From Chrysaora quinquecirrha (taxonomy: Eukaryota > Cnidaria > Scyphozoa > Semaeostomeae > Pelagiidae), in assembly GCA_014526335.1 (NCBI GenBank), contig JACTAT010000022.1, forward strand, positions 3,709,714 through 3,773,713: a stretch of DNA of 64,000 nt, given 5' to 3'. Shown here in pieces: positions 33,801 to 46,800 of this stretch. How positions within the stretch are numbered: the first letter of the stretch is position 1; the number at the start of each line of letters is the position of its first letter. The translations under genes and the position numbers were made by a program. Under the pieces are notes generated by a model. It ran no database searches. It saw only the letters and a list, made by a program, of their open reading frames with translations, and was not told the origin of the DNA.

Positions 33801-34200
33801 ATTTTTCCATAGTATAGCCTTGCCTTTTTGGCCAAAATCGGTCGATTTCAGGGGTATATTATCTTCATTTATTTCGACCCTAGGGTTTATTATGGACTTG
33901 TAAGAGACCCAAGAGCTTTTATAAGGCTTTGAGAGTCCATTTATAAAGATTTTGAGCATTTTTGAACCCTCGATTTTGGCCGATTTTTGGCGATTTTTCC
34001 ATAGTATAGCCTTGCCTTTTGGCCAAAATCGGTCGATTTCAGGGTATATTATCTTCATTTATTTCGACCCTAGGGTTTATTATGGACTTGTAAGAGACCC
34101 AAGAGCTTTTATAAGGCTTTGAGAGTCCATTTATAAAGATTTTGAGCATTTTTGAACCCTCGATTTTGGCCGATTTTTGGCGATTTTTCCATAGTATAGC
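24870..34200. repeat. Satellite, homogeneous type A core
   Basis: About 49 monomers nearly identical to each other. Most differences are one-base length changes in T4/T5 or G3/G4 runs, or a TTTCTGGGG versus TTTCAGGGG variant. A dimer-length block (383 bp) repeats at 27450-27833 and 27833-28216. Confidence 0.9.
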
Positions 34201-34700
34201 NNNNNNNNNNNNNNNNNNNNNNNNNNNNNNNNNNNNNNNNNNNNNNNNNNNNNNNNNNNNNNNNNNNNNNNNNNNNNNNNNNNNNNNNNNNNNNNNNNNN
34301 NNNNNNNNNNNNNNNNNNNNNNNNNNNNNNNNNNNNNNNNNNNNNNNNNNNNNNNNNNNNNNNNNNNNNNNNNNNNNNNNNNNNNNNNNNNNNNNNNNNN
34401 NNNNNNNNNNNNNNNNNNNNNNNNNNNNNNNNNNNNNNNNNNNNNNNNNNNNNNNNNNNNNNNNNNNNNNNNNNNNNNNNNNNNNNNNNNNNNNNNNNNN
34501 NNNNNNNNNNNNNNNNNNNNNNNNNNNNNNNNNNNNNNNNNNNNNNNNNNNNNNNNNNNNNNNNNNNNNNNNNNNNNNNNNNNNNNNNNNNNNNNNNNNN
34601 NNNNNNNNNNNNNNNNNNNNNNNNNNNNNNNNNNNNNNNNNNNNNNNNNNNNNNNNNNNNNNNNNNNNNNNNNNNNNNNNNNNNNNNNNNNNNNNNNNNN
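34201..34700. other. Assembly gap (500 N) inside the satellite
   Basis: Exactly 500 N with type A satellite on both sides, so it is a placeholder. The array may be much longer than shown. Confidence 0.98.
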
Positions 34701-37700
34701 TTTATTTCGACCCTAGGGTTTATTATGGACTTGTAAGAGACCCAAGAGCTTTTATAAGGCTTTGAGAGTCCATTTATAAAGATTTTGAGCATTTTTGAAC
34801 CCTTCGATTTTGGCCGATTTTTGGCGATTTTTCCATAGTATAGCCTTGCCTTTTTGGCCAAAATCGGTCGATTTCAGGGGTATATTATCTTCATTTATTT
34901 CGACCCTTATGGATTATTATGGACTTGTAAGAGACCCAAGAGCTTTCATAAGGCTTTGAGAGTCCATTTATAAAGATTTTCAGCATTTTTTGAACTCTCG
35001 ATTTTGGCCGATTTTTGTCGATTTTTCCATAGTATAGCCTTGCCTTTTTGGCCTAAATCTGTCGATTTCAGGGGTATATTATCTTCATTTATTTCGACCC
35101 TATGGGTATATTATGAACTTTTAAGAGACCCAACAACTTTTATAGGGCTTTGAGAGTCCATTTATTAAGATTTTGAGCATTTTTGAACCCTCGATTTTGG
35201 CCGATTTTTGGCGATTTTTCCATAGTATAGCCTTGCCTTTTTGGCCAAAATCGGTCGATTTCAGGGGTATATTATCTTCATTTATTTCGACCCTATGGGT
35301 ATATTATGGATTTTTAAGAGACCCAACAGCTTTTATAGGGCTTTGAGAGTCCATTTATTAAGATTTTGAGGATTTTTTGAACCCTCGATTTTGGCCGATT
35401 TTTGGCGATTTTTCCATAGTATAGCCTTGCCTCTTTGGCCAAAATCGGTCGATTTCAGGGGTATATTATCTTCATTTATTTCGACCCTACGGGTATATTA
35501 TCGACTTGTAAGAGACCCAAGAGCTTTTATATGGCTTTGAGAGTCCATTTATAAAGATTTTGAGCATTTTTGAACCCTCGATTTTGGCCGATTTTTGGCG
35601 ATTTTTCCATAGTATAGCCTTGCCTTTTGGCCAAAATCGGCCAAAATCTTCATTTATTTCGACCCTCTTGTAAGAGACCCAAGAGCTTTTATATGGCTTT
35701 GAGAGTCCATTTATAAAGATTTTCAGCATTTTTTGAACTCTCGATTTTGGCCGATATTTGGCGATTTTTCCATAGTATAGCCTTGCCTTTTTGGCCAAAA
35801 TCGGTCGATTTCAGGGGTATGTTATCTTCATTTATTTCGACCCTATGGGTATATTATGGACTTGTAAGAGACCCAAGAGCTTTTATAGGGCTTTGAGAGT
35901 CCATTTATAAAGATTTTGAGGATTTTTTGAACGCTCGATTTTGGCCGATTTTTGGCGATTTTTCCATAGTATAGCCTTGCCTTTTTGGCCAAAATCGGTC
36001 GATTTCAGGGGTATATTATCTTCATTTATTTCGACCCTAGGGGTTTATTATGGACTTGTAAGAGACCCAAGAGCTTTTATAAGGCTTTGAGAGTCCATTT
36101 ATAAAGACTTTGAGCATTTTTGAACCCTCGATTTTGGCCGATTTTTGGCGATTTTTCCATAGTATAGCCTTGCCTTTTTGGCCAAAATCGGTCGATTTCA
36201 GGGGTATTTTATCTTCATTTATTTTCGACCCTAGGGGTTTATTTTGCACTTGTAAGAGGCGAAAGAGCTTTTATAAGGCTTTGATAGTCCATTTATAAAG
36301 ATTTTGAGCATTTTTGGAACCCTCGATTTTGGCCGATTTTTGGCGATTTTTCCATAGTATAGCCTTGCCTTTTTGGCCAAAATCGGTCGATTTCAGGGGT
36401 ATATTATCTTCATATATTTTCGACCCTAGGGGTTTATTTTGGACTTGTAAGAGACCCAAGAGCTTTTATAGGGCTTTGAGAGTCCATTTATAAAGATTTC
36501 GAGCATTTTTGGAACCCTCGATTTTGGCCAATTTTTTGCGATTTTTCCATAGTATAACCTTGCCTTTTTGGCCAAAATCGGTCGATTTCAGGGGTATATT
36601 ATCTTCATTTATTTTCGACCCTAGGGGTTTATTTTGGACTTGTAAGAGGACCAAGAGCTTTTATAAGGCTTTGAGAGTCCATTTATAAAGATTTTAAGCA
36701 TTTTTGGAACCTTCGATTTTGTCCTATTTTTGGCGATTTTTCCATAGTATAGCCTTGCCTTTTTGGCCAAAATCGGTCGATTTCAAGGGTATATTATCTT
36801 CATTTATTTCGACCCTAGGGGTTTATTATGGACTTTTAAGAGACCCAACAGCTTTTATAGGGCTTTGAGAGTCCAATTATTAAGATTTTCAGCATTTTTT
36901 GAGCTCTCGATTTTGGCCGATATTTGGCGATTTTTCCATAGTATAGCCTTGCCTTTTGGCCAAAATCGGTCGATTTCAGGGTATATTATCTTCATTTATT
37001 TCGACCCTAGGGTTTATTATGGACTTGTAAGATACCCAAGAGCTTTTATAAGGCTTTGAGAGTCCATTTATAAAGACTTTGAGCATTTTTGGAACCCTCG
37101 ATTTTGGCCGATTTTTAGCGATTTTTCCATAGTATAGCCTTGCCTTTTTGGCCAAAATCGGTCGATTTCAGGGTATATTATCTTCATTTATTTCGACCCT
37201 ATTTTGGCCGATTATTATGGACTTGTAAGAGGGGTTTACCCAAGAGCTTTTATAAGGCTTTGATAGTCCATTTATAAAGATTTTGAGCATTTTTGGAACC
37301 CTCGATTTTGGCCGATTTTTGGCGATTTTTCCATAGTATAGCCTTGCCTTTTTGGCCAAAATCGGTCGATTTCAGGGGTATATTATCTTCATTTATTTCG
37401 ACCCTAGGGGTTTATTATGGACTTGTAAGAGACCCAAGAGCTTTTATAAGGCTTTGAGAGTCCATTTATAAAGATTTTGAGCATTTTGAACCCTCGATTT
37501 TGGCCGATTTTTGGCGATTTTTCCATAGTATAGCCTTGCCTTTTGGCCAAAATCTGTCGATTTCAGGGGTATATTATCTTCATTTATTTCGACCCTAGGG
37601 GTTTATTATGGACTTGTAAGAGACCCAAGAGCTTTTATAGGGCTTTGAGAGTCCATTTATAAAGATTTTGAGGATTTTTTGAACCCTCGATTTTGGCCGA

Positions 37701-39844
37701 TTTTTGGCGATTTTTCCATAGTATAGCCTTGCATTTTTGGCCAAAATCGGTCGATTTCAGAGGTATGTTATCTTCATTTATTTCGACCCTATGGGTATAT
37801 TATGGACTTGTAAGAGACCCAAGAGCTTTTATAGGGCTTTGAGAGTCCATTTATAAAGATTTTGAGGATTTTTGAACCCTCGATTTTGGCCGATTTTTGG
37901 CGATTTTTCCATAGTATAGCCTTGCCTTTTGGCCAAAATCGGTCGATTTCAGGGTATATTATCTTCATTTATTTCGACCCTATGGGTATATTATGGACTT
38001 GTAAGAGACCCAAGAGCTTTTATATGGCTTTGAGAGTCCATTTATAAAGATTTTCAGCATTTTTTGAACTCTCGATTTTGGCCGATATTTGGCGATTTTT
38101 CCATAGTATAGCCTTTTCTTTTTGGCCAAAATCTGTCGATTTCAGGGGTATATTATCTTCATTTATTTCGACCCTAGGGGTTTATTATGGACTTGTAAGA
38201 GACCCAAGAGCTTTTATAGGGCTTTGAGAGTCCATTTATAAAGATTTTGAGGATTTTTTGAACCCTCGATTTTGGCCGATTTTTGGCGATTTTTCCATAG
38301 TATAGCCTTGCCTTTTTGGCCAAAATCGGTCGATTTCAGGGGTATGTTATCTTCATTTATTTCGACCCTATGGGTATATTATGGACTTGTAAGAGACCCA
38401 AGAGCTTTTATAGGGCTTTGAGAGTCCATTTATAAAGATTTTGAGGATTTTTTGAACGCTCGATTTTGGCCGATTTTTGGCGATTTTTCCATAGTATAGC
38501 CTTGCCTTTTTGGCCAAAATCGGTCGATTTCAGGGGTATATTATCTTCATTTATTTCGACCCTATGGGTATATTATGGACTTTTAAGAGACCCAACAGCT
38601 TTTATAGGGCTTTGAGAGTCCATTTATTAAGATTTTGAGGATTTTTTGAACCCTCGATTTTGGCCGATTTTTGGCGATTTTTCCATAGTATAGCCTTGCC
38701 TTTTTGGCCAAAATCGGTCGATTTCAGGGGTATATGATCTTCTTTTAATTCGGCCCTATGGGTATATTATGGACTTTTAAGAGACCCAACAGCTTTTATA
38801 GGGCTTTGAGAGTCCATTTATTAAGATTTTGAGGATTTTTGAACCCTCGATTTTGGCCGATTTTTGGCGATTTTTCCATAGTATAGCCTTGCCTTTTTGG
38901 CCAAAATCGGTCGATTTCAGGGTATATTATCTTCATTTATTTCGACCCTATGGGTATATTATGGATTTTTAAGAGACCCAACAGCTTTTATAGGGCTTTG
39001 AGAGTCCATTTATTAAGATTTTGAGGATTTTTTGAACCCTCGATTTTGGCCGATTTTTGGCGATTTTTCCATAGTATAGCCTTTTGGCGATTTTTCCATT
39101 TTTGCCTTTTGGCCAAAATCGGTCGATTTCAGGGGTATTTTATCTTCATTCATTTCGACCCTATGGGTATATTATGGATTTTTAAGAGACCCAACAGCTT
39201 TTATAGGGCTTTGAGAGTCCATTTATTAAGATTTTGAGGATTTTTGAACCCTCGATTTTGGCCGATTTTTGGCGATTTTTCCATAGTATAGCCTTGCCTC
39301 TTTGGCCAAAATCGGTCCATTTCAGGGTATATTATCTTCATTTATTTCGACCCTATGGGTATATTATGGACTTGTAAGAGACCCAAGAGCTTTTATATGG
39401 CTTTGAGAGTCCATTTATAAAGATTTTCAGCATTTTTTGAGCTCTCGATTTTGGCCGATATTTGGCGATTTTTCCATAGTATAGCCTTGCCTTTTTGGCC
39501 AAAATCGGTCGATTTCAGGGGTATGTTATCTTGTATTTATTTCGACCCTATGGGTATATTATGGACTTGTAAGAGACCCAAGAGCTTTTACTGGCTTTGA
39601 GAGTCCATTTATAAAGTTATGAGCATTAAGGAACGCTCGATCTTGGCCGATTTTTTGAATATTTTTCCATAGTATAGGCTTGCCTTTTTGGCCAAAATCG
39701 GTCGATTTCAGGTGTATATTATCTTCATTTATTTCGACCCTTATGGTTTATTATGGACTTGTAAGAGACCCAAGAGCTTTTATAGGGCTTTGAGAGTCCA
39801 TTTATAAAGATTTTCAGCATTTTTTGAACGCTCGATTTTGGCCG
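34701..39844. repeat. Satellite, mixed A/B with scrambled monomers
   Basis: Type A for the first monomer, then type B and mixed. Rearranged units occur at 35630-35670 (deletion joining GGCCAAAATC to CTTCATTTATTTCG), 37195-37235 (a GATTTTGGCCGA-like piece inserted) and 39070-39110 (a partial internal duplication). Confidence 0.85.
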
Positions 39845-42548
39845 ATTTTTTGTGATTTTTCCCTTTTTCCTTTTTTTTTGGTTTTTTCCCAAATTTTTTT
39901 TTTGGCCAAATTTTTAATTTGGGTTTTTTTCCAAAATTTTTTGGGTTTATTTAACTTAAAAAACCCCTTTTTTTTGGAAAAAAAAATTTTTTTTTGGGGG
40001 TTTTTTAAATTTTGGGAATTTTTTAAAATTTTTTTTTTTTTCCCAAGGGGTTTTTCCTTTTTTTCCCCCTGGGTTTTTTAATTTTTTTTTGGGTTTAAGG
40101 GTTTTTGGGTTTTTTAAAAAATTTTTTTTGGCCCTTTTTTTAATTTTGGGTTTTTTTTTAAACCCCTTTTTTTTTGGGTTTTTCCGGGTATAATTTTTTT
40201 TTAAAACCCGGGTTTTTTTTTTTTTGGGTTTATGGGTTTTTGGGTTTTAAAAAAAAATTTTTTTTTGGGGGTTTTTAAAATTTTTGGAATTTTTTAAAAT
40301 TTTTTTTTTTTTTTTTAATTTTCCTTTTTTTAAAACCCTTTTTTAAATTTTTTTTTTTGGGGTTTTTTTTAAGGCCTTTAAAAAAATTTTTTTTCTTTTT
40401 TTAATTTGGTTTTTCCTTTTTAACCTTGTTTTGGCCAAATTTGGGTTTTTTTTTTTTTAAATTTTTTTTTTTTTTAATTTTTTTTTAAAAAATTTTTTTG
40501 GAAGGAAAATTTTTAAAAAAAAAAGGGGGGTTTTGGGGGGGGTTTTTTTTTTTTTTTAATTTTCCTTTTTAAAACCCCTTTTTTTAAATTTTTTTTTTTT
40601 TTTTTTGGCCCTTTGGGAAAAGGCTTTTAAAGGCCCTTTTTTTTTTGGGGGCCATTTTAAAAATTTTTTTTTTCCCTTTTTTTTTTTTTTTTAAAACCTT
40701 TTTTTGGGGAAAATTTTCCTTTTTTTTAAATTTTTTTTTTTGGCCCTTTGGGGGATTTTAAAACCGGGTTTATTTTTTTTTTTTTAAATTTTTTTTAATT
40801 TGGGTTTTTCCATTTTTTTTTTGGAAAATTGGGTTTTTAAAATTTTTTTTTTTTTTTTTTTTTTTGGGAAAAGGATTTTAAAGGCCCCTTTTTTTAAAAT
40901 TTTTTTTTTTAAATTTTTTTTTTCCCCGATTTTCCAATTTTGGCCTTTTTTAAAAACCCCTTTTTGGGGAAAATTTTTTTTAAAATTTTTTTTTTTTTTA
41001 AAAGGGAAAATTTTTAAGGGGAAAAATTTTTAAAAGGTTTTTTTTTAAAAATTTTTGGCCTTTTTTTTTTTAAATTTTTTTTTTTAAATTTTTTTTGGGG
41101 AAATTTTTCTTTTTGGGTTTTTTTTTTATTTTTAAGGGAAAAATTTTTAAAGGGGAAAAACCTTTTTTTTGGAGGTTTTTAAAAATTTTTGGGTTTTCCC
41201 TTTTTTTAAATTTTTTTTTTAAAACCTTTTTTGGGGAAAATTTTCCTTTTTTTTTTTTTTTTTTGGGGAAAATTTTTTTAAAAAAATTTTTAAAATTTTA
41301 ATTTTTTGGATTTTGGCCTTTTTGGCCCTTTTTTGGGAATTTTGGGTTTTTAAAATTTGTTTTTTTAAAATTTTTATTTCCCTTTTTTTATTTATTTAAA
41401 AAAATTTTAAAAGGGAAACCCCATTTTAAAATTTTAATTTTTTTGGATTTTGGCCTTTTCCCTTTTTTTTTTAAAATTTTTTAAAATGGGTTTTTTGGGG
41501 AAAATTTTATTTTTTTTTTAATTTTTTTAAAAAAAATTTTTTTTTCCCCCTTTTTAAGGGTTTTGGGATTTAAAAGGATTTTGGGTTTTTTGGGTTTTTT
41601 GGGAATTTTGGCCTTTTTCCAAAATTCCTTTCCCAAAATTTTCTTTTTGGGTTTTTTTTTTTTTTGGGGAAAAGGTTTTTAAGGGGAAAACCTTTTTTTT
41701 TCCTTTTTAAAATTTTTTTTTTTTTTTTTTGGCCCTTTTTTTAAAACCCCTTTTGGGGAAAATTTTCCTTTTTTTTTTTTTTTTCGACCCGGGAAAAGGA
41801 TTTTAAAACCCGAGGTTTATTTTTTTTTTTTAAATTTTTTTTTAAAAATTTTTTTCCTTTTGGCCTTTTTTTAAAACCCCTTTTTGGGAAATTTTTTTTA
41901 ATTTATTTTTTATTTTAAAAGGGAAAATTTTTAAGGGGAAAAACCTTTTTTTTAAAGTTTTTAAAAATTTTTTTTTCGTTTTTGGGAATTTTGGCCTTTT
42001 TAAAATGGGTTTTTTTGGAAAATTTTCTTTTTTGGTTTTATTTTTTATTTTTAAAAGGAAAATTTTTAAGGGAAAACCTTTTTTTTTAAGTTTTAAAAAT
42101 TTTTTGGGTTTTTTCCCTTTTTTGGGTTTTTTTTTTTAAAAGGGTTTTTTGGGAAAATTTTTCTTTTTGGGGTTTTTTTTTTTTTAAAAAAATTTTTTTG
42201 GGGGGTTTTTTTTAAAAGGTTTTGAGGTTTTTAAAAATTTTTGGGTTTTTGGGTTTTTTGGGAATTTTTTTTCCAAAAATTTTTCCTTTTGGAAATTTCT
42301 TTTTTATAGGGTTATTTTTTTTTAAAAAGGGGTTTTTAATTTTCCCAAAAAAAATTTTTTTTTTTTAATTTTAAATTTTTTTTTGGGAATTTTCCATTTT
42401 TTTTTTTTAAAATTTGTTTTTTTAAAAAATTTTTTTTGGGGAAATTTTATTTATTTAAAAAATTTTTTTGGGGGGGTTTTTTTAAAAAATTTAATTTTAA
42501 AATTTTCCTTTTTTAATTTTTTTTGGGTTTTTTTTTTAAATTTTTTCC

Positions 42549-42580
<32 letters not shown>

Positions 42581-43054
42581 TTTTAAAAGGGGAAACCCCA
42601 ATTTTAAAAAATTTTTTTAATTTTAAATTTTGGGTTTTTGGGTTTTTTGGGTTTTTGGCCTTTTTCCAAATTTCCTTTTTGGGGAAATTTTCTTTTTGGG
42701 TTTTTTTTTATTTTTTTGGGAAAATTTTTTTGGGGAAAACCTTTTTTTTTGGAGTTTTTAAAATTTTTTGGGTTTTTCCCTTTTTTTAAATTTTTTTTTT
42801 CCAAAAATTTTTTTTTTTTTTTTTTTTTTTAATTTTTCCCCAAGGGTTTTATAATTTAAGAGCCCAAAATTTTAAATTTGGGGGTTTTTAAAAATTTTTT
42901 TTTGGGAATTTTCCATATTTTTTTTTTTTGGGGTTAAGGGTTTTTTTTTTTTTTTTTTTTTTTTTGAACCCCCTTTTTTATTTTTCCCAAATTTTTTTTG
43001 GGTTTTTGGGCCCTTTTTTTTTTTTTTCCCCCAATTTTGGCCCCTTTTTTTGGG

Positions 43055-43094
<40 letters not shown>

Positions 43095-43865
43095 TTTTTA
43101 ATTTTCCCAAAATTTTTTGGGGGTTTTTTTTTTTTGGGGAATTTTTTTTCCCCTTTTCCCTTTTTTTGGGGGCCCCCGGGTTTTTTCCAAATTTTTTCCC
43201 CTTTTTTTTTATTTTTCCCCAAGGTTTTTATTTTTAAGAGCCCAAAAAATTTTTTTTTTTTTAAAAATTTTTTTCCAATTTTGGCCTTTTTTTTTTGGGG
43301 TTAATTTTTTTTTTTTTTTCCCCGGGGTTTTATTTTTTTTGAACCCAAGGGGTTTTTATGGCTTTAAGGAAAAAATTTTTGGGTTTTAGAACCCCTTTTT
43401 GGGTTTTGGGTTTTTCCCTGTTTTGGGTTTTTGGGTTTTCCTGTTTTTTTTTTCCAAATTTTTCGAAGGGTATATTATTTCCTTTAAAACCCCAAATTTT
43501 TTTTTTTTAAAAAAAAAAATTTTTGGGTTTTAACCCCTTTTTTTTTGGGTTTTTTTTTTCCCCCCTTTTTGGCCAAATTTTTAATTTAAGGGTTTTTTTT
43601 CCAAAATTTTTTGGTTTATTTTTTTTTTCCCCTTTTTTATTTTTTTTAAAAAAAAAGTTTTTTTTTGAACCCTTTTTTTTGGGTTTTTTTTTTCCCCTTT
43701 TGGCCAAATTTTTAATTTAAGGGTTTTTTTTTTAAAATTTGCCCTTTTTTTAAATTTAAAACCCAAAATTTTTTTTGGAAAAAAAATTTTTTTTTGGGGG
43801 GTTTTTAAAATTTTGGGAATTTTTTAAAATTTTTTTTTTTTTCCCGGGGTTTTTCCTTTTTTATT
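39845..43865. other. Abnormal homopolymer-run block, probably corrupted satellite sequence
   Basis: About 4 kb made almost wholly of runs of two or more identical bases, dominated by T with A, G and C blocks; isolated single bases are nearly absent. Satellite words survive inside it (TTTTTGGCCAAATTTTTAAT at about 43565; GAAGGGTATATTATTTCC at about 43464; CCCAAGGGGTTTTTATGGC at about 43344), and clean satellite resumes at 43866. The most likely cause is a base-calling or consensus failure over the array. Phe/Lys-rich open frames here are meaningless. Confidence 0.85.
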
Positions 43866-46800
43866 TTTGAACCCTCGATTTTGGCCGATTTTTGGCGATT
43901 TTTCCATAGTATAGCCTTGCCTTTTGGCCAAAATCGGTCGATTTCAGGGTATATTATCTTCATTTATTTCGACCCTATGGGTATATTATGGACTTTTAAG
44001 AGACCCAACAGCTTTTATAAGGCTTTGAGAGTCCATTTATAAAGATTTTGAGGATTTTTGAACCCTCGATTTTGGCCGATTTTGGCGATTTTTCCATAGT
44101 ATAGCCTTGCCTTTTTGGCCAAAATCGGTCGATTTCAGGGGTATATTATCTTCATTTATTTCGACCCTAGGGTTTATTATGGACTTGTAAGAGACCCAAG
44201 AGCTTTTATAAGGCTTTGAGAGTCCATTTATAAAGATTTTGAGCATTTTTGAACCCTCGATTTTGGCCGATTTTTGGCGATTTTTCCATAGTATAGCCTT
44301 GCCTTTTGGCCAAAATCGGTCGATTTCAGGGGTATATTATCTTCATTTATTTCGACCCTAGGGTTTATTATGGACTTGTAAGAGACCCAAGAGCTTTTAT
44401 AAGGCTTTGAGAGTCCATTTATAAAGATTTTGAGCATTTTTGAACCCTCGATTTTGGCCGATTTTTGGCGATTTTTCCATAGTATAGCCTTGCCTTTTGG
44501 CCAAAATCGGTCGATTTCAGGGGTATATTATCTTCATTTATTTCGACCCTAGGGTTTATTATGGACTTGTAAGAGACCCAAGAGCTTTTATAAGGCTTTG
44601 AGAGTCCATTTATAAAGATTTTGAGCATTTTTAGAACCCTCGATTTTGGCCGATTTTTGGCGATTTTTCCATAGTATAGCCTTGCCTTTTGGCCAAAATC
44701 GGTCGATTTCAAGGGTATATTATCTTCATTTATTTCGACCCTAGGGTTTATTATGGACTTGTAAGAGACCCAAGAGCTTTTATAAGGCTTTGAGAGTCCA
44801 TTTATAAAGATTTTGAGCATTTTTGAACCCTCGATTTTGGCCGATTTTGGCGATTTTTCCATAGTATAGCCTTGCCTTTTGGCCAAAATCGGTCGATTTC
44901 AGGGTATATTATCTTCATTTATTTCGACCCTAGGGTTTATTATGGACTTGTAAGAGACCCAAGAGCTTTTATAAGGCTTTGAGAGTCCATTTATAAAGAT
45001 TTTGAGCATTTTTGAACCCTCGATTTTGGCCGATTTTTGGCGATTTTTCCATAGTATAGCCTTGCCTTTTGGCCAAAATCGGTCAATTTCAGGGGTATAT
45101 TATCTTCATTTATTTCGACCCTAGGGTTTATTATGGACTTTTAAGAGACCCAAGAGCTTTTATAAGGCTTTGAGAGTCCATTTATAAAGATTTTGAGCAT
45201 TTTTGAACCCTCGATTTTGGCCGATTTTTGGCGATTTTTCCATAGTATAGCCTTGCCTTTTGGCCAAAATCGGTCGATTTCAGGGGTATATTATCTTCAT
45301 TTATTTCGACCCTAGGGTTTATTATGGACTTTTAAGAGACCCAAGAGCTTTTATAAGGCTTTGAGAGTCCATTTATAAAGATTTTGAGCATTTTTGAACC
45401 CTCGATTTTGGCCGATTTTGGCGATTTTTCCATAGTATAGCCTTGCCTTTTGGCCAAAATCGGTCGATTTCAGGGTATATTATCTTCATTTATTTCGACC
45501 CTAGGGTTTATTATGGACTTGTAAGAGACCCAAGAGCTTTTATAAGGCTTTGAGAGTCCATTTATAAAGATTTTGAGCATTTTTGAACCCTCGATTTTGG
45601 CCGATTTTTGGCGATTTTTCCATAGTATAGCCTTGCCTTTTGGCCAAAATCGGTCGATTTCAGGGTATATTATCTTCATTTATTTCGACCCTAGGGTTTA
45701 TTATGGACTTGTAAGAGACCCAAGAGCTTTTATAAGGCTTTGAGAGTCCATTTATAAAGATTTTGAGCATTTTTGAACCCTCGATTTTGGCCGATTTTTG
45801 GCGATTTTTCCATAGTATAGCCTTGCCTTTTTGGCCAAAATCGGTCGATTTCAGGGGTATATTATCTTCATTTATTTCGACCCTAGGGTTTATTATGGAC
45901 TTGTAAGAGACCCAAGAGCTTTTATAAGGCTTTGAGAGTCCATTTATAAAGATTTTGAGCATTTTTGAACCCTCGATTTTGGCCGATTTTTGGCGATTTT
46001 TCCATAGTATAGCCTTGCCTTTTTGGCCAAAATCGGTCGATTTCAGGGTATATTATCTTCATTTATTTCGACCCTAGGGTTTATTATGGACTTGTAAGAG
46101 ACCCAAGAGCTTTTATAAGGCTTTGAGAGTCCATTTATAAAGATTTTGAGCATTTTTGAACCCTCGATTTTGGCCGATTTTTGGCGATTTTTCCATAGTA
46201 TAGCCTTGCCTTTTTGGCCAAAATCGGTCGATTTCAGGGTATATTATCTTCATTTATTTCGACCCTATGGGTTTATTATGGACTTGTAAGAGACCCAAGA
46301 GCTTTTATAAGGCTTTGAGAGTCCATTTATAAAGATTTTGAGCATTTTTGAACCCTCGATTTTGGCCGATTTTTGGCGATTTTTCCATAGTATAGCCTTG
46401 CCTTTTTGGCCAAAATCGGTCGATTTCAGGGTATATTATCTTCATTTATTTCGACCCTAGGGTTTATTATGGACTTGTAAGAGACCCAAGAGCTTTTATA
46501 AGGCTTTGAGAGTCCATTTATAAAGATTTTGAGCATTTTTGAACCCTCGATTTTGGCCGATTTTTGGCGATTTTTCCATAGTATAGCCTTGCCTTTTTGG
46601 CCAAAATCGGTCGATTTCAGGGTATATTATCTTCATTTATTTCGACCCTAGGGTTTATTATGGACTTGTAAGAGACCCAAGAGCTTTTATAAGGCTTTGA
46701 GAGTCCATTTATAAAGATTTTGAGCATTTTTGAACCCTCGATTTTGGCCGATTTTTGGCGATTTTTCCATAGTATAGCCTTGCCTTTTGGCCAAAATCGG

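Noticed and set aside
39824..43766. Phe-rich and Lys-rich open frames
   Set aside because: They fall in the homopolymer-run block, which is most likely corrupted sequence.
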